Source: Paramicrobacterium agarici (GTDB lineage: Bacteria > Actinomycetota > Actinomycetes > Actinomycetales > Microbacteriaceae). Taken from it: a stretch of DNA of 64,000 nt. Within the stretch, counting starts at the first letter, position 1, and the number at the start of each line of letters is the position of its first letter. This document shows positions 16,694 through 29,326 of the stretch, in pieces. The stretch is taken from NCBI RefSeq assembly GCF_002563955.1, contig NZ_PDJE01000001.1:992001-1056000 (forward strand). The letters are read 5' to 3'. The notes below the pieces were generated by a model. It was not told the origin of the DNA, made no database searches, and saw nothing but the letters and a program-made list of their open reading frames with translations. Both the position numbers and the translations under genes were made by a program.

Positions 16694-18352
16694 GTGAAGA
16701 AAGGAATGATGGCGAAACTCGCCGTCGGGGCGGCAGCGTTCGCCCTGGTACTCACCGGCTGCAGCGGATCAGGAGGCGACGACGGGGGAGGCGCGAAGCA
16801 TCCCCTCACGATCGGCATGCCGAACGGTCCGCAGACCGACAACAACAACCCGTTCATCGCTACCTCAGCGGCAGCCAGCCTCGGGTACACGTGGCTCATG
16901 TACGAGCCGCTCGCCCAGTGGAACCCGACGGATCCGGCGACGGAACCCGAACCATGGCTCGCCGAGTCATGGGAATGGAACGACGACTACACGTCCGTGA
17001 GCATCACGCCGCGCGATGACGTCACGTGGTCTGACGGCGAGAAGATGACGGTCGACGATGTCGCGTTCACGTTCAATCTCATCAAGGACACCGAGGGCTT
17101 CAACGCGAACGCCATTTCGTATAAAGACGTCACCGTCGATGGCGACGCGGTCACGCTGACGTTCGAATCGTCGCAGCTGCTCAACAAGACGAAGGTGCTC
17201 GGAACGTTCATCGTGCCCGAGCACGTCTGGTCGAAGATGGACGATCCGACGAAAGACACGAACCAAGACCCCGTGGGAACGGGCCCGTACACGCTCAAGT
17301 CGTGGACGCAGCAGGTCATCACGTTCGAGCCGAACGAGGACTACTGGGGAGGGACTCCTCCGGTTCCGGAGATTCAGTACACCTCGTACACCGACAACAA
17401 CGCTCAGCTGACCGCCCTGCTGTCGGGCTCTGCGCAGTGGAGCTACGTGTTCATTCCCGACATGGAGAAGACCTACCTGTCGAAGTCTGAGACCAACAAC
17501 GCCTACATGCCGACGGGCCTCGGAATCGACGCGCTCTTCCTCAACACACAGGAGGCACCGTTCAACAACGTCGCCATGCGCCAGGCGACGAACATGGTCA
17601 TCGACCGTGAGGCCGTGCACACCCAGGGATACTCCGGGTTCAAGGGACTCGTCGACACCGTGACGGGACTCCCGTCGCCCGCGGGTGACGCGTTCACGGC
17701 CGAGCAGTACAAGGGCAAGACCGTCGAGGTCGACGTCGAGGGCGCCAAGGCGGTTCTCGAAGAAGCCGGCTACACGTGGAACTCCGACGATAAGCTCATC
17801 GACCCTGACGGCAACCAGGTGACGGTGGAGTTCATCGACCCCGCCGGCTGGTCCGACTACCTCGCGAGCCTGCAGATCATGGCCGACAACCTCTCGGAGA
17901 TCGGCGTTGACGCGACCGTCGAGACGCCGACCGTCGACGCGTGGACGAGTGCGCTCGCCGAGGGAGACTTCCAGGCATCGCTGCACTGGACGAACACGGG
18001 CGCGACGCCGTGGGACATCTACTCGAACATCATGGACGGCGCGCAGCTCAAGCCGATTGGCGAGGCAGCGTCGTGGAACTTCGGACGCTTCGAGAACGAC
18101 GAGGTAACGAAGCTCCTCGCAGACTACGCGGTCACGCCAGACGAGGCAGCGCGTCAGAAGATGATGGATCGCATTCAGGAGATCTTCGTCGAAGAGGTGC
18201 CGGCCATTCCGATGGCAGCGGGCCCGATCGGTGCGCAGTACAGCACGAAGTACTGGACGGGCTTTCCGAGCGAAGACGACCCGTACGCCGTGCCACAGCC
18301 GACGCAGCCGAGCATCTCGAAGATCGTGATGAACCTCACACCGGCGAAGTAA
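16694..18352 (+). CDS. ABC transporter substrate-binding lipoprotein, family 5
   Basis: 552 residues from the GTG at 16694, after a strong AAGGAGG at 16681-16687. Signal peptide with lipobox LTGC (Cys23), then a Gly/Asp-rich linker. The body is a type-5 (DppA/OppA-like) binding protein: [73 protein letters not shown] and [19 protein letters not shown]. Many family members bind oligosaccharides rather than peptides. Linkage to a GH3 beta-glucosidase suggests beta-linked gluco-oligosaccharides or glycosides. Confidence 0.92.
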   Translation: MKKGMMAKLAVGAAAFALVLTGCSGSGGDDGGGAKHPLTIGMPNGPQTDNNNPFIATSAAASLGYTWLMYEPLAQWNPTDPATEPEPWLAESWEWNDDYTSVSITPRDDVTWSDGEKMTVDDVAFTFNLIKDTEGFNANAISYKDVTVDGDAVTLTFESSQLLNKTKVLGTFIVPEHVWSKMDDPTKDTNQDPVGTGPYTLKSWTQQVITFEPNEDYWGGTPPVPEIQYTSYTDNNAQLTALLSGSAQWSYVFIPDMEKTYLSKSETNNAYMPTGLGIDALFLNTQEAPFNNVAMRQATNMVIDREAVHTQGYSGFKGLVDTVTGLPSPAGDAFTAEQYKGKTVEVDVEGAKAVLEEAGYTWNSDDKLIDPDGNQVTVEFIDPAGWSDYLASLQIMADNLSEIGVDATVETPTVDAWTSALAEGDFQASLHWTNTGATPWDIYSNIMDGAQLKPIGEAASWNFGRFENDEVTKLLADYAVTPDEAARQKMMDRIQEIFVEEVPAIPMAAGPIGAQYSTKYWTGFPSEDDPYAVPQPTQPSISKIVMNLTPAK

Positions 18353-18358
18353 ACGACA

Positions 18359-18384
18359 CCGGGGCGGGTTCGCGCCCGCCCCGG
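18359..18384 (+). terminator. GC-rich stem-loop after the binding-protein gene
   Basis: Perfect 10-bp inverted repeat CCGGGGCGGG / CCCGCCCCGG with a 6-base loop, starting six bases after the SBP stop and lacking a T-run. In an ABC operon such a hairpin usually protects or partly ends the transcript, so that binding protein exceeds transporter. Confidence 0.65.
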
Positions 18385-18413
18385 ACGTCTCCCACGTTAG
18401 GAAGGCACTCACC

Positions 18414-19463
18414 GTGAGCTCCCACTCTCACCACGGCGACACCGGTCGCACGTCAGAGACACCGCTGCTCGCCGCACGCGAGCTGACGAAGCACTTTCCC
18501 GTGAAGGGCCCGAGCCGCCGCGTCGTGCACGCCGTCGACGGCGTCGATCTCGACCTTCACGCGGGCGAGGTCGTCGCGCTCGTCGGCGAATCCGGATCGG
18601 GCAAGTCGACCGTGGCCCGCCTGCTCGCCAAGCTCATGCCGCACACGTCTGGGGAGGTGCTGCTCGAGGGCGATCCGGTCACCTCCCGGTTCGGGCGCAG
18701 ATTTCGCGCGTACTGCCGGCGCGTGCAGATGATCCTGCAAGACCCGTTCGCCTCGCTCAACCCCATTCACCGGGTGCGATACGTGCTCACGCGGTCGCTC
18801 AGCATCCACCGTGGCCGCATGTCGCGTGACGAGCGAGAGAGGATGCTGTTCGAGCTGCTCGAACGGGTCGACCTCACTCCTCCCGAACGCTACCTCGAGA
18901 AATTTCCCCACGAGCTCTCAGGCGGGCAGCGGCAACGCGTCGCCATCGCCCGCGCGCTCGGTGCCGACCCCGAGGTGCTTCTCGCAGACGAGCCCGTGTC
19001 GATGCTCGACGTGTCGATCCGCATCGGTGTGCTCAATCTGCTGCGCGACCTCAAAGACCGCTTCAATCTCGCGGTGCTGTACATCACGCACGACATCGCC
19101 TCCGCGCGGTACTTCGCCGACCGAACAGTCGTCATGTACGCCGGGCAGATCGTCGAGCGCGGCCCGAGCGAGGCCGTGACACAGCATCCTCGTCACCCCT
19201 ACACGCAGCTGCTCATCGCGTCTGCTCCCGACGCCGACCGGCTCGAGGAACTCGAGAAGACGGAGGCGCAGGGCGAACCACCGAGTCTCATCGCGCCGCC
19301 GAGCGGCTGCCGCTTCAACCCGCGCTGCCCATTCGCCATGGAACGCTGCCGCACCGAAGCCCCGCCCATGTTCGCCGGTGACGACGGCAACGAGGCGGCC
19401 TGCTGGCTCTACGCCGACGACGCGAAGGCACAACGTGAAGCAGCATTCGGAGCGAAGGCATGA
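18414..19463 (+). CDS. ABC transporter ATP-binding protein (OppF/DppF-like)
   Basis: 349 residues from a GTG at 18414 after TTAGGAAGG. Walker [11 protein letters not shown]-loop [18 protein letters not shown], signature [16 protein letters not shown] and Walker [15 protein letters not shown] are all intact. The C-terminal oligopeptide/dipeptide extension with cysteines ([15 protein letters not shown]) is the usual OppD/F tail. It couples ATP hydrolysis to import with the downstream OppD-like subunit and two permeases. Its stop overlaps the next start by ATGA. Confidence 0.93.
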   Translation: MSSHSHHGDTGRTSETPLLAARELTKHFPVKGPSRRVVHAVDGVDLDLHAGEVVALVGESGSGKSTVARLLAKLMPHTSGEVLLEGDPVTSRFGRRFRAYCRRVQMILQDPFASLNPIHRVRYVLTRSLSIHRGRMSRDERERMLFELLERVDLTPPERYLEKFPHELSGGQRQRVAIARALGADPEVLLADEPVSMLDVSIRIGVLNLLRDLKDRFNLAVLYITHDIASARYFADRTVVMYAGQIVERGPSEAVTQHPRHPYTQLLIASAPDADRLEELEKTEAQGEPPSLIAPPSGCRFNPRCPFAMERCRTEAPPMFAGDDGNEAACWLYADDAKAQREAAFGAKA

Positions 19464-20440
19464 CGTACTTTCTGCGCCGGCTCGGCTTCTACCTCTTCAC
19501 CGCGTGGGCGGCGATCACCCTCAACTTCTTCATTCCGCGGATGCTGCCTGGCGACCCCGTGCAATCACTCATCAACAAGTTTCAGGGGCGGCTCAACACG
19601 GATGCTGTCGAGTCGCTGTACGTGCTCTTCGGCCTCGACGAGAACCGCACGGTGTGGCAAGACTACGTCGCCTATCTGAACAACCTGTTCCACGGCGACC
19701 TTGGCATCTCGTTCACCTACTTTCCGACGCCCGTGAGCCAGATTCTCGGGCAGTCGCTGCCGTGGACCATCGCACTGGTCGGCCTCTCGACGGTCATCGG
19801 GTTCGTGCTGGGCACGCTCGCGGGCGTCGGTCTCGGCTGGCGCCGCGGCACCTGGGCCGACAACCTGCTACCGATCGCCAACTTCTTCTCGGCGATTCCG
19901 TACTTCTGGCTCGGCATCATCGCGATCGCCGTGTTCGCTGTCGCCTGGCCGATGTTCCCCGCTGCGGGAGGCTACGACCCGGGAACGCTGCCCGGATGGA
20001 ACATGGAGTTCATCGGCGGGGCGATCTACCACGGCATCCTTCCCGCTCTGACCATCATCATCAGCTCAATCTCCGGGTGGATCCTCGGCATGCGCAACAT
20101 GATGGTCACGGTGTCGAGCGAGGACTACGTGACCGTGGCGCAGGCCAAGGGGCTCCCCGAGCGCAAGGTCATGTTCGGCTACGCGGCACGCAACGCCGTG
20201 CTGCCGAGCATCTCGGGGTTCGCGCTTTCGCTTGGCTTCATCGTCGGCGGCACGCTCGTTGCCGAGATGGTGTTCAGCTATCCGGGCATCGGCTACATGC
20301 TGTTCCAGGCGATCGGATCGAAGGACTACCCGCTCATGCAGGGCGCCTTCCTGGTCGTGACCATCTCGGTGCTCGTCGCGAGCATGCTCGCCGACTTCGT
20401 CTACGCGTTCCTTGACCCGCGCACGAGAGTGGAGGGCTGA
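19460..20440 (+). CDS. ABC transporter permease (OppB/DppB-like)
   Basis: 326-residue BPD_transp_1 permease. Six predicted membrane helices, beginning [20 protein letters not shown] and [15 protein letters not shown], the hallmark start of OppB proteins. The EAA loop is seen as [20 protein letters not shown]. The start overlaps the ATPase stop by four bases, implying translational coupling. It forms the membrane channel with the OppC-like protein two bases downstream. Confidence 0.93.
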   Translation: MTYFLRRLGFYLFTAWAAITLNFFIPRMLPGDPVQSLINKFQGRLNTDAVESLYVLFGLDENRTVWQDYVAYLNNLFHGDLGISFTYFPTPVSQILGQSLPWTIALVGLSTVIGFVLGTLAGVGLGWRRGTWADNLLPIANFFSAIPYFWLGIIAIAVFAVAWPMFPAAGGYDPGTLPGWNMEFIGGAIYHGILPALTIIISSISGWILGMRNMMVTVSSEDYVTVAQAKGLPERKVMFGYAARNAVLPSISGFALSLGFIVGGTLVAEMVFSYPGIGYMLFQAIGSKDYPLMQGAFLVVTISVLVASMLADFVYAFLDPRTRVEG

Positions 20441-20442
20441 TC

Positions 20443-21564
20443 ATGTCCGTTCAAGCAGACCCCATCGGACTCAGTGAGGTGGAGCCCGAGAAGAAGCAGC
20501 GCTCTCGCGGCACGCGCAGCCTCGGCATCCTGCGTAACCGCAAAGCACTCATCGGGCTCATCATGCTCGCCTTCTTTCTCGTGCTCGCCGTGATCGGTCC
20601 ATGGATCGCGCCGCACGACCCGAACGCCGTGACGCAAGACTCGCTTCAGCCGCCGAGTGCTGACCATTGGCTCGGCACGACGAACACCGGGCAGGACATC
20701 TTCTCGCAGCTGCTCGTCGGCACGCGCGGCGTCATGCTCGTCGGGCTCCTCGCGGGTGTGCTCGCCACTATGATCTCCGTGATCGTCGGTGTCACGGCGG
20801 GCTTTCTCGGCGGCATCGGCGACGAGCTGCTCTCACTGCTCTCGAATGTGTTTCTCATCATTCCGGCGCTGCCGCTCATCATCATCGTCGCGGCCCTCGT
20901 GCCGTCGGCGGGTGGCGTGACGATCGCCCTCATCATTGCGCTCACCGGGTGGGCGTGGGGCTCGCGCGTTCTTCGAGCGCAGACGCTCTCGCTGCGCAAG
21001 CGCGACTTCGTCGAGGCGGCGCGGGCGAACGGTGAGCCGATGTGGCGCATCATCTTCTTCGAGATCATGCCCAACCTCACGGCGATCATCGCCTCTGGCT
21101 TCATCGGCACGGCGATCTTCGCGATCCTCTCCGAGGTGACGCTCGCGTTCATCGGCGTCACGAGCATTTCGGAGTGGAACTGGGGAACGATCCTGTTCTG
21201 GGCGCAGTCGAGCCAGGCGCTCGTGCTCGGGGCGTGGTGGTGGTTCGTTCCGGCGGGGTTGTGCATCGCGGCCGTCGGAACGTCGCTCACGCTCATCAAC
21301 TTCGGCATCGACGAGTTCGTCAACCCGCGGCTGCGCAACACGGCGGCGTCCGCGTCGCTGCTGCGCAAGAAGGGAATCAGGGCGCGCATCGGCTTCACTC
21401 CTGTGTATCGGGGCGGCGGCTCGCAGCATCCGGAGCCTTCTCGTGCTCGCGGAACCGATGTCGAAAGCGGCGACCAGGCCAGGACGGATGCTGCAGGTTC
21501 CGGTCCCTCGAGCGACACTGCCCATTCAGGCCGAACGACGAACACCGAGGAGGTCACCGCGTGA
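20443..21564 (+). CDS. ABC transporter permease (OppC/DppC-like)
   Basis: 373 residues. A cytosolic N-terminus leads to the OppC_N helix (ALIGLIMLAFFLVLAVIGPW) and PHDPNAVTQDSLQPPSADHW plus LGTTNTGQDIFSQLLVGTR, which are standard OppC features. The EAA loop is RKRDFVEAARANGEPMWRII. An extended hydrophilic C-terminus of about 70 residues (YRGGGSQHPEPSRARGTDVE onward) is unusual for the family. Last codons overlap the next gene by GTGA. Confidence 0.92.
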   Translation: MSVQADPIGLSEVEPEKKQRSRGTRSLGILRNRKALIGLIMLAFFLVLAVIGPWIAPHDPNAVTQDSLQPPSADHWLGTTNTGQDIFSQLLVGTRGVMLVGLLAGVLATMISVIVGVTAGFLGGIGDELLSLLSNVFLIIPALPLIIIVAALVPSAGGVTIALIIALTGWAWGSRVLRAQTLSLRKRDFVEAARANGEPMWRIIFFEIMPNLTAIIASGFIGTAIFAILSEVTLAFIGVTSISEWNWGTILFWAQSSQALVLGAWWWFVPAGLCIAAVGTSLTLINFGIDEFVNPRLRNTAASASLLRKKGIRARIGFTPVYRGGGSQHPEPSRARGTDVESGDQARTDAAGSGPSSDTAHSGRTTNTEEVTA

Positions 21565-22679
21565 CCATCACAACCCCACCGCGCACGCAGACGGAGCCGC
21601 TGCTCGAGATTCGCGACCTCTCGGTCGACTATGGGTACGACGAGAACGCCGTGACCGCGCTGTCGAACGTCAACCTCACGCTGCATCGGGGTGAGATTCT
21701 CGGTCTGGCAGGCGAGAGTGGATGCGGCAAGTCGACGCTCGCCTACGCGGCGACGCGGCTGCTGCCACCGCCCGGCGTGATCACGGGAGGGGAGGTGATG
21801 TTCACGAGTTCGCGTGGTGGTGGATCGGGCGACCTGCTGCGCATGAGCGACAAGCAGCTTCGGGCGCAACGATGGCGAGACACCGCGATCGTATTTCAGG
21901 GTTCGATGAACGCGCTCAACCCCGTGTACCGTGTGGGCAAGCAGCTCATGGACGGCATTGCAGCGCACGAGAAGATACCGCGCAAGGCCATGCGCGAGCG
22001 AGCGGCCGAGCTGCTGACAATGGTGGGAATCTCTGCCGATCGGCTCGACAGCTACCCGCACCAGCTCTCGGGCGGCATGCGGCAGCGCGTGATGATCGCG
22101 ATGGCGCTGGCCCTCGAGCCGGAGCTCGTGATCATGGACGAACCGACGACGGCGCTCGACGTCGTGATGCAACGGCAGATCGTCGAGCAGATCATCGAGC
22201 TGAAAGATGAGCTCGGGTTCTCGGTGATCTTCATCACGCACGATGTGTCGCTGCTGATCGAGCTGGCCGACCGCATTGCGATCATGTACGCGGGCGAGAT
22301 TGTCGAAGACGCCGGGAGTCGTGAGGTGTACCACGAGCCGCGGCACCCGTACACGGCGGGATTGCTGCACTCATTTCCGCCGCTGCGCGGGCCGAAGCGC
22401 GAGCTCGGAGGCATTCCAGGGTCGCCGCCCGATCTGCTGTCGTTGCCGAGTGGATGCCGGTTTCGCACTCGTTGCCCGTACGCGTTCGGTGCGTGTGCGC
22501 GCGTTGTGCCGCAGTTGGGAGACACCCTTTATGGCGACGATGAAGCGCACCGTGGTGTCGCGTGCCACCTGCATGACGCCACGATTGACGGACCGTCGGT
22601 GCCGCCGGAGCTTGCCGTGCGGCCGGAGGGAAGGACGCTGTTGGGCGTCAATCCGCGCGAGAGCGGGAAGATCTCCTGA
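21561..22679 (+). CDS. ABC transporter ATP-binding protein (OppD/DppD-like)
   Basis: 372 residues from a GTG at 21561 that overlaps the previous stop. Walker A AGESGCGKST, Q-loop VFQGSMNALNPVYRV, signature LSGGMRQRVMIAMAL, Walker B LVIMDEPTTALDVV and the H-loop in IFITHDVSLL are complete; the C-terminal cysteine tail GCRFRTRCPYAFGAC is present. It completes the operon GH3 / SBP / ATPase / permease / permease / ATPase, so the transporter is self-contained. The gene ends 13 bases before the convergent copA stop. Confidence 0.93.
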   Translation: MTITTPPRTQTEPLLEIRDLSVDYGYDENAVTALSNVNLTLHRGEILGLAGESGCGKSTLAYAATRLLPPPGVITGGEVMFTSSRGGGSGDLLRMSDKQLRAQRWRDTAIVFQGSMNALNPVYRVGKQLMDGIAAHEKIPRKAMRERAAELLTMVGISADRLDSYPHQLSGGMRQRVMIAMALALEPELVIMDEPTTALDVVMQRQIVEQIIELKDELGFSVIFITHDVSLLIELADRIAIMYAGEIVEDAGSREVYHEPRHPYTAGLLHSFPPLRGPKRELGGIPGSPPDLLSLPSGCRFRTRCPYAFGACARVVPQLGDTLYGDDEAHRGVACHLHDATIDGPSVPPELAVRPEGRTLLGVNPRESGKIS

Positions 22680-22692
22680 CGCTGCCGCCGCC

Positions 22693-24963
<2,271 letters not shown>

Positions 24964-25000
24964 CTCATGTCCTCGTGCGTCGACGTCCGGTGCCTCGGTA

Positions 25001-25204
25001 TCAGGCCAGCTGGTAGCCGGCCTCTTCGACGGCGGCTCTCACGCCCTCGGCGCAGACGGGCTGGTCAGCGGACACCGTGAGCCGGCCGCTCGCCAAATCG
25101 ACGTCGACGCTCCTCACTCCGGCGACCTCGCTCACCTCTTCGCTCACCGACCGCACACAGTGTTCGCACGTCATTCCCGTGACGGTGAAGTCAGTGGTTG
25201 TCAT
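25001..25204 (-). CDS. copZ: CopZ-like copper chaperone
   Basis: 67 residues, a single heavy-metal-associated domain ([20 protein letters not shown]) with the CxxC metal site GMTCEHC and a typical beta-alpha-beta-beta-alpha-beta fold ending EEAGYQLA. It would hand Cu(I) to the CopA N-terminal domain in the cytosol. AGGAGGAG lies upstream of the ATG at 25204. First gene of the copZ-copA operon. Confidence 0.93.
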   Translation of the reverse strand: MTTTDFTVTGMTCEHCVRSVSEEVSEVAGVRSVDVDLASGRLTVSADQPVCAEGVRAAVEEAGYQLA

Positions 25205-25230
25205 TGTCGAGCTCCTCCTCTTTCGATCCT

Positions 25231-25290
25231 ATACCGTTACCGGGTGGGGGTATGTTTAGACGAACACCACGCTATACCCCCGCGGGGTAT
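25231..25290 (-). promoter_or_regulatory. CsoR-type copper operators upstream of copZ
   Basis: Two GC-tract palindromes ending in ATAC/GTAT, the pattern used by CsoR repressors. The one at 25274-25290 is perfect: ATACCCC-CGC-GGGGTAT. A looser one at 25231-25253 runs from ATACCGTTACC to GGGTGGGGGTAT. The second overlaps the likely -10 region of the minus-strand promoter (TATAGG). A csoR gene is not in the window, so the repressor is encoded elsewhere. Confidence 0.7.
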
Positions 25291-25352
25291 CCGTGCAAGC
25301 GGGTGACAGGGCCCATCCGGCCGGTCCGGGCGCGCACAACGGGCTTCGCGGT

Positions 25353-25468
25353 GCGCGCACGGAGCGGCGCAGCCGACGCGAGTGGCGGGAAGAGCGTCAG
25401 TCGATACGGCACGCGCACGGAGTGGCGCAGCCGACGAGAGTGGTGAGAAGAGCGTTAGTCGAGACGGC
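25353..25468. repeat. Diverged 58-bp tandem duplication reaching into the xylB 3' end
   Basis: Units 25353-25410 and 25411-25468 match at 51 of 58 positions, both beginning GCGCACGGAG. The second unit contains the last codons and stop of xylB (25455-25468); the first holds the corresponding sequence without the reading frame. This fills most of the 250-base gap between copZ and xylB; apart from this and the operators I see nothing there. Confidence 0.8.
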
Positions 25469-26867
25469 GCGCGTCGTACTGCTGCATGATCACAGGACGG
25501 TAGTCGGATGCCGGTTGTGCAGCGACCTCGACGGGCCACGTCGGACGTTCACCCTGCAGCGCCCACGTCGCCTGCCGCGCGGCTCCGTCGGCAACGTACT
25601 CGCCAGGCGTCGGCACGACGATCGGACGACGAAACACCTGGGAGGCGATGGTCTGCACAGCCGCGTTCTGCGCGGCTCCGCCCACGAGAAGCAGGCGCTT
25701 GGCGGTAACGCCGTGCCGCTCGACGGCGTCGACACCTGCGGCGAGAGCGCACAGCATCCCCTCGACTGCGGCCCGTGCCAGGGTGGGTCGCGTCGTTGAG
25801 GCCATCGTCATGCCGAACAGGCTCGCCGTGGCATCGGGGAGATTCGGCGTGCGCTCGCCCTCGAAGTATGGCTGCAGTACAAGACCGTTCGACCCGGGCT
25901 CCGCCTGCAGCGACAGCTCGGCCAGCTCGGCATGGCCCACATCGAGCAGTCGAGCGATCGTGTCGAGCACACGGGCCGCGTTGAGCGTCGCGACGAGCGG
26001 GAGAAAGCGACCGCCCGCATCGGCGAACCCGGCGACTGTGCCGCTGGCATCGATCACGGGGTCGGGAGTGACGGCGAACACGGTTCCGCTCGTGCCGATC
26101 GAGATCACGACGTCGCCGACTCCGGCATCGAGCCCGAGCGCTGCGGCCGCATTGTCGCCGGCGCCGGCGCCGACAACGGTGTTTCTGAAGTCACCGGCGC
26201 CGATCCCTGCGCGTTCGTGAGGTGCGAGAACGCGCGGCAGAACGGCGTCGTGCCCGAGCGCGAGCGCAAGAAGCTCGTGGTCGTGGGTGCCTGTCGTCGG
26301 AGACCAGTAGGCCGTTCCCGAAGCATCCGATCGATCAGTCGTGAGCTCATCGAGATCGGGGCCGAAATCGCTCGACGCCCGTGGCCCGAAGCCGCGCATT
26401 CGCCACGTCAGCCAGTCGTGCGGAAGGGCGACCGCGGCAACACGCTTGGCGTTCTCGGGTTCTGCGTCGCGCAGCCATCGCAGCTTCGTCGCCGTGAACG
26501 ATGCCACGGGCACGACGCCCGTGCGCGCGGCATACGCCGCTGGTCCGCCGACCTCATCGATGAGGGCGAGCGCCTGCGGAGCGCTGCGCGTGTCGTTCCA
26601 GAGCAACGCGTCACGCACGACGTCCCCGTCAGCATCCAGGGCAACCATGCCGTGCTGCTGCGCGGCAACGCTCACCGACGACACGTCGTCGAGCCCGCCG
26701 GCGTCAGAGACCGCCGCGTGCAGAGCGCGCATCCACGCTTCGGGGTCGACTTCGGTTCCGTCGGGGTGCGGGGCGCGGCCGCGGCGAATCACGGCGCCTG
26801 TCTCTGCTTCGCGTACGACGACCTTGCAGCTCTGGGTTGACGAATCGATGCCGGCGACGAGCGTCAT
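25455..26867 (-). CDS. xylB: Xylulokinase (FGGY family)
   Basis: 470 residues from the ATG at 26867, which has AAAGGTG six bases upstream; a longer frame to 27029 is arginine-rich read-through and is rejected. FGGY sugar kinase: [20 protein letters not shown] at the phosphate loop, [46 protein letters not shown] and [12 protein letters not shown], and near the end [20 protein letters not shown] and [12 protein letters not shown]. The AQQHGM and LWNDTR segments favour xylulokinase: D-xylulose to xylulose-5-phosphate with ATP. It follows a DeoR gene on the same strand and lies next to a polyol transporter and dehydrogenase, where xylulose would arise from D-arabitol or xylitol. Confidence 0.9.
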   Translation of the reverse strand: MTLVAGIDSSTQSCKVVVREAETGAVIRRGRAPHPDGTEVDPEAWMRALHAAVSDAGGLDDVSSVSVAAQQHGMVALDADGDVVRDALLWNDTRSAPQALALIDEVGGPAAYAARTGVVPVASFTATKLRWLRDAEPENAKRVAAVALPHDWLTWRMRGFGPRASSDFGPDLDELTTDRSDASGTAYWSPTTGTHDHELLALALGHDAVLPRVLAPHERAGIGAGDFRNTVVGAGAGDNAAAALGLDAGVGDVVISIGTSGTVFAVTPDPVIDASGTVAGFADAGGRFLPLVATLNAARVLDTIARLLDVGHAELAELSLQAEPGSNGLVLQPYFEGERTPNLPDATASLFGMTMASTTRPTLARAAVEGMLCALAAGVDAVERHGVTAKRLLLVGGAAQNAAVQTIASQVFRRPIVVPTPGEYVADGAARQATWALQGERPTWPVEVAAQPASDYRPVIMQQYDARRLD

Positions 26868-26988
26868 TGCACACCTTTCACTGCGAGTACAGGGGCCACG
26901 GGCGCGGGGGAGCAGCCCGTGACCTGAATGGGCGCGAGCGCTGCTCGCATGCTCCAGTCTGCCAAATGTTCGCGTCGCTCGTCTTCGC

Positions 26989-27750
26989 TCACACCGCGAC
27001 GAGCTCGGGGCCGGCCGTGTGCAGGGCATCCGCGGTTTCGCGGTCGATTCTGCTGTCGGTGATGATCATGTCGAGTTCTGCCAGATCCGCGACGTGGCAG
27101 AACGAGGTCACGCCGATCTTGCTCGCTGTGATCGTCAGCACACGTCGCTTGGCCGAAAGCAGCATCGCGCGCTTGACCTCCGCCTCGTCGGGGACGGTCG
27201 TTGTGACGCCCGCCGTGGCGGTGAGCCCGTTCGATCCGAGCAGTACGAGATCGACGTTGAGCGTGCTGAGCCGCTGGCGGGTCCATTCGTCGACGGCGCC
27301 CTGGCTGATCGTGCGCACACGTCCGGGCAGCGCCATAACGGACACATTCGGGCGTTGGCGCAACACAGGGATCGCGGGGAGGTTGTTGGTCACGACAATG
27401 ATCGAGGCATCGGGAAACACGGATGCTGTCACCAGCGCGAGCGACCCGGAATCGAGAAGCACGACACCGTCTCGGGGGAGCTCTTCGACGGCACGGAGCG
27501 CAATGCGGCGCTTCTCATCGGCCTCCTCGGCTTGCCGCTTCGCGAGTGAGAGCTCAAACGGCATCCCGTGCGCCAGCTTTGCTCCGCCGTGAGTGCGCAC
27601 GATGACGCCTTGGCGCTCGAGCACGGCAAGATCGCGGCGAATCGTCTCGGTCGTGACGCCCAGATCGTTGCTCAGGGCGGCAACGGAGAGCACGCCATCG
27701 TGCTCGTGCACGGCCGCGACGATCGCGGACTGTCGTTCGGCTGGGTACAT
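26989..27750 (-). CDS. DeoR-family transcriptional regulator
   Basis: 253 residues. DeoR helix-turn-helix at the N-terminus: [60 protein letters not shown]. The sensor domain ([35 protein letters not shown]) resembles that of sugar-phosphate-binding DeoRs. It is upstream of xylB on the minus strand and divergent from the polyol ABC transporter, so it is placed to control both, with a pentulose or hexose phosphate as effector. Confidence 0.9.
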   Translation of the reverse strand: MYPAERQSAIVAAVHEHDGVLSVAALSNDLGVTTETIRRDLAVLERQGVIVRTHGGAKLAHGMPFELSLAKRQAEEADEKRRIALRAVEELPRDGVVLLDSGSLALVTASVFPDASIIVVTNNLPAIPVLRQRPNVSVMALPGRVRTISQGAVDEWTRQRLSTLNVDLVLLGSNGLTATAGVTTTVPDEAEVKRAMLLSAKRRVLTITASKIGVTSFCHVADLAELDMIITDSRIDRETADALHTAGPELVAV

Positions 27751-27853
27751 CGGGGCTCCCTTGCTGCGGTGTGCTCGCCTTATCGTGACGATTCAACTCT
27801 AAATCAACAAAAGGCCACAGAAAACGGGCACATATGGTTACAATAGCGTCACG

Positions 27854-27870
27854 AACCAACATTACTGGTT
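27854..27870. promoter_or_regulatory. Candidate operator between deoR and polyol transporter
   Basis: Inverted repeat AACCA-N7-TGGTT in the 198-base divergent intergenic region, which is locally AT-rich. A possible -10 box TACAAT for the plus strand sits just before it at 27839-27844, so a bound regulator would block the transporter promoter. DeoR is the obvious candidate; binding is inferred. Confidence 0.45.
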
Positions 27871-27948
27871 GCTTAAACACACATATTCGGACGAATCTGA
27901 GTGTGCGTCGCGAAAGCGGCGAGTCGACGATGACGAAAGGCAATAACG

Positions 27949-29313
27949 ATGACGAAGTCGAATCTTCGCGGAAGGCGGTGGCTCTCCCTGGCCGCCGTCG
28001 CCTCGGCCGGCGTAATGCTCGCCGGCTGTTCGGGTGCCGGAGGCGGTGCAGGTGGCGGTGGAGGAGAGACGGTGACGCTCACTCTCGCCACGGTGAACAA
28101 CCCGCAGATGAAGGACATGGAGCAGTTGAAGGGGAAGTTCGAAGAGAGCCACCCCGACATCAAGGTCAAGTTCATTCAGATGGAGGAGAACGACCTTCGG
28201 GACGCCGTGACCAAAGACGTCGCGACGAAAGGCGGTCAATACGACATCGTGACTGTCGGCAGCTACGAAGTGCCGATCTGGGGCCAGAACGAATGGCTCA
28301 CAAACCTCAACGACTATACGACGGAAGACAGCGACTACGACGTCGACGACATTCTGAAGCCGGTACGCCAGGCCCTGACCGTCGACGACAGCCTGTACGC
28401 CGTTCCGTTTTACGGCGAATCCTCGTTCCTCATGTACAACAAGCAGATCCTCGCCGACGCGGGACTCGAGGTTCCCGAGCACCCCACGTGGCAGCAGGTC
28501 GCCGACATGGCGCGTCAGGTGAACAACGATGAGCACGCGGGAATCTGCCTGCGTGGCAAGCCTGGCTGGGGCGAGCTCTTCGCTCCGCTCACCACGGTCG
28601 TTCAGACGTTCGGCGGCAACTGGTTCGACGAGGACTGGAACGCGACCGTGGATTCTCCGGAATTCACCGAAGCCGTGCAGTTCTACACGGATCTCGTGAA
28701 GGATGCCGGTGAGTCCGACCCGGTCTCGTTCGGGTTCACCGAGTGCCTCAACCTGTTCTCGCAGGGCAAGGCGGCGTTCTGGTACGACGCGACGAGCGCC
28801 GCAGGTTCGCTCGAGTCCGAAGACCTCAGCGAGGTTGCCGGAAACGTCGGGTACGTGCACGCTCCGACCGTCGAGACGGAAGAGTCCGGCTGGCTCTGGT
28901 CGTGGAACCTCGCGATTCCCGAGACATCCAAGAAGAAGGATGCCGCGTGGGAGTTCGTGAGCTGGGCGACGAGCAAGGACTACATGAAGCTCGTCGGTGA
29001 GGAGCTCGGCTGGAGCCGCGTTCCCCCGGGCTCGCGCGCCTCGACGTACGAGATCCCGGAGTATCAGGATGCAGCTGGAGCATTCGCCGGCATCACGAAA
29101 GACATCATGCTGGCCGTTGACCCGAAGCAGCCGGGTGTGAACCCGCAGCCGTGGGTCGGCATTCAGTACGTCACGATCCCAGAGTTCCAAGACCTGGGCA
29201 ATCAGGTGTCGCAGAAGATCGCCGATGTGTTCGCGGGCAGGTCCTCTGTTGAGGAAGCCCTCTCTGCCGGTCAGGCGCTCGCCGAGAAGGCCGGCGCCGC
29301 TCAGAAGGAATAG
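27949..29313 (+). CDS. Polyol/sugar ABC transporter substrate-binding lipoprotein (SmoE-like, family 1)
   Basis: 454 residues. Signal peptide with lipobox LAGC (Cys27) and a glycine-rich linker. The mature part is a family-1 binding protein: TLTLATVNNPQMKDMEQLKG, YDIVTVGSYEVPIWGQNEWL, DDSLYAVPFYGESSFLMYNK and WEFVSWATSKDYMKLVGEEL. The PFYGESSF(L)MYN segment is characteristic of sorbitol/mannitol binding proteins. GAAAGG precedes the ATG at 27949. First gene of the transporter operon, with a stem-loop right behind it. Confidence 0.9.
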   Translation: MTKSNLRGRRWLSLAAVASAGVMLAGCSGAGGGAGGGGGETVTLTLATVNNPQMKDMEQLKGKFEESHPDIKVKFIQMEENDLRDAVTKDVATKGGQYDIVTVGSYEVPIWGQNEWLTNLNDYTTEDSDYDVDDILKPVRQALTVDDSLYAVPFYGESSFLMYNKQILADAGLEVPEHPTWQQVADMARQVNNDEHAGICLRGKPGWGELFAPLTTVVQTFGGNWFDEDWNATVDSPEFTEAVQFYTDLVKDAGESDPVSFGFTECLNLFSQGKAAFWYDATSAAGSLESEDLSEVAGNVGYVHAPTVETEESGWLWSWNLAIPETSKKKDAAWEFVSWATSKDYMKLVGEELGWSRVPPGSRASTYEIPEYQDAAGAFAGITKDIMLAVDPKQPGVNPQPWVGIQYVTIPEFQDLGNQVSQKIADVFAGRSSVEEALSAGQALAEKAGAAQKE

Positions 29314-29326
29314 CGCGCCAGGCGCT

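Noticed and set aside
26868..27029. N-terminal extension of xylB to 27029
   Set aside because: The added residues are Arg/Ser-rich and unlike FGGY kinases; a good ribosome-binding site precedes the ATG at 26867.
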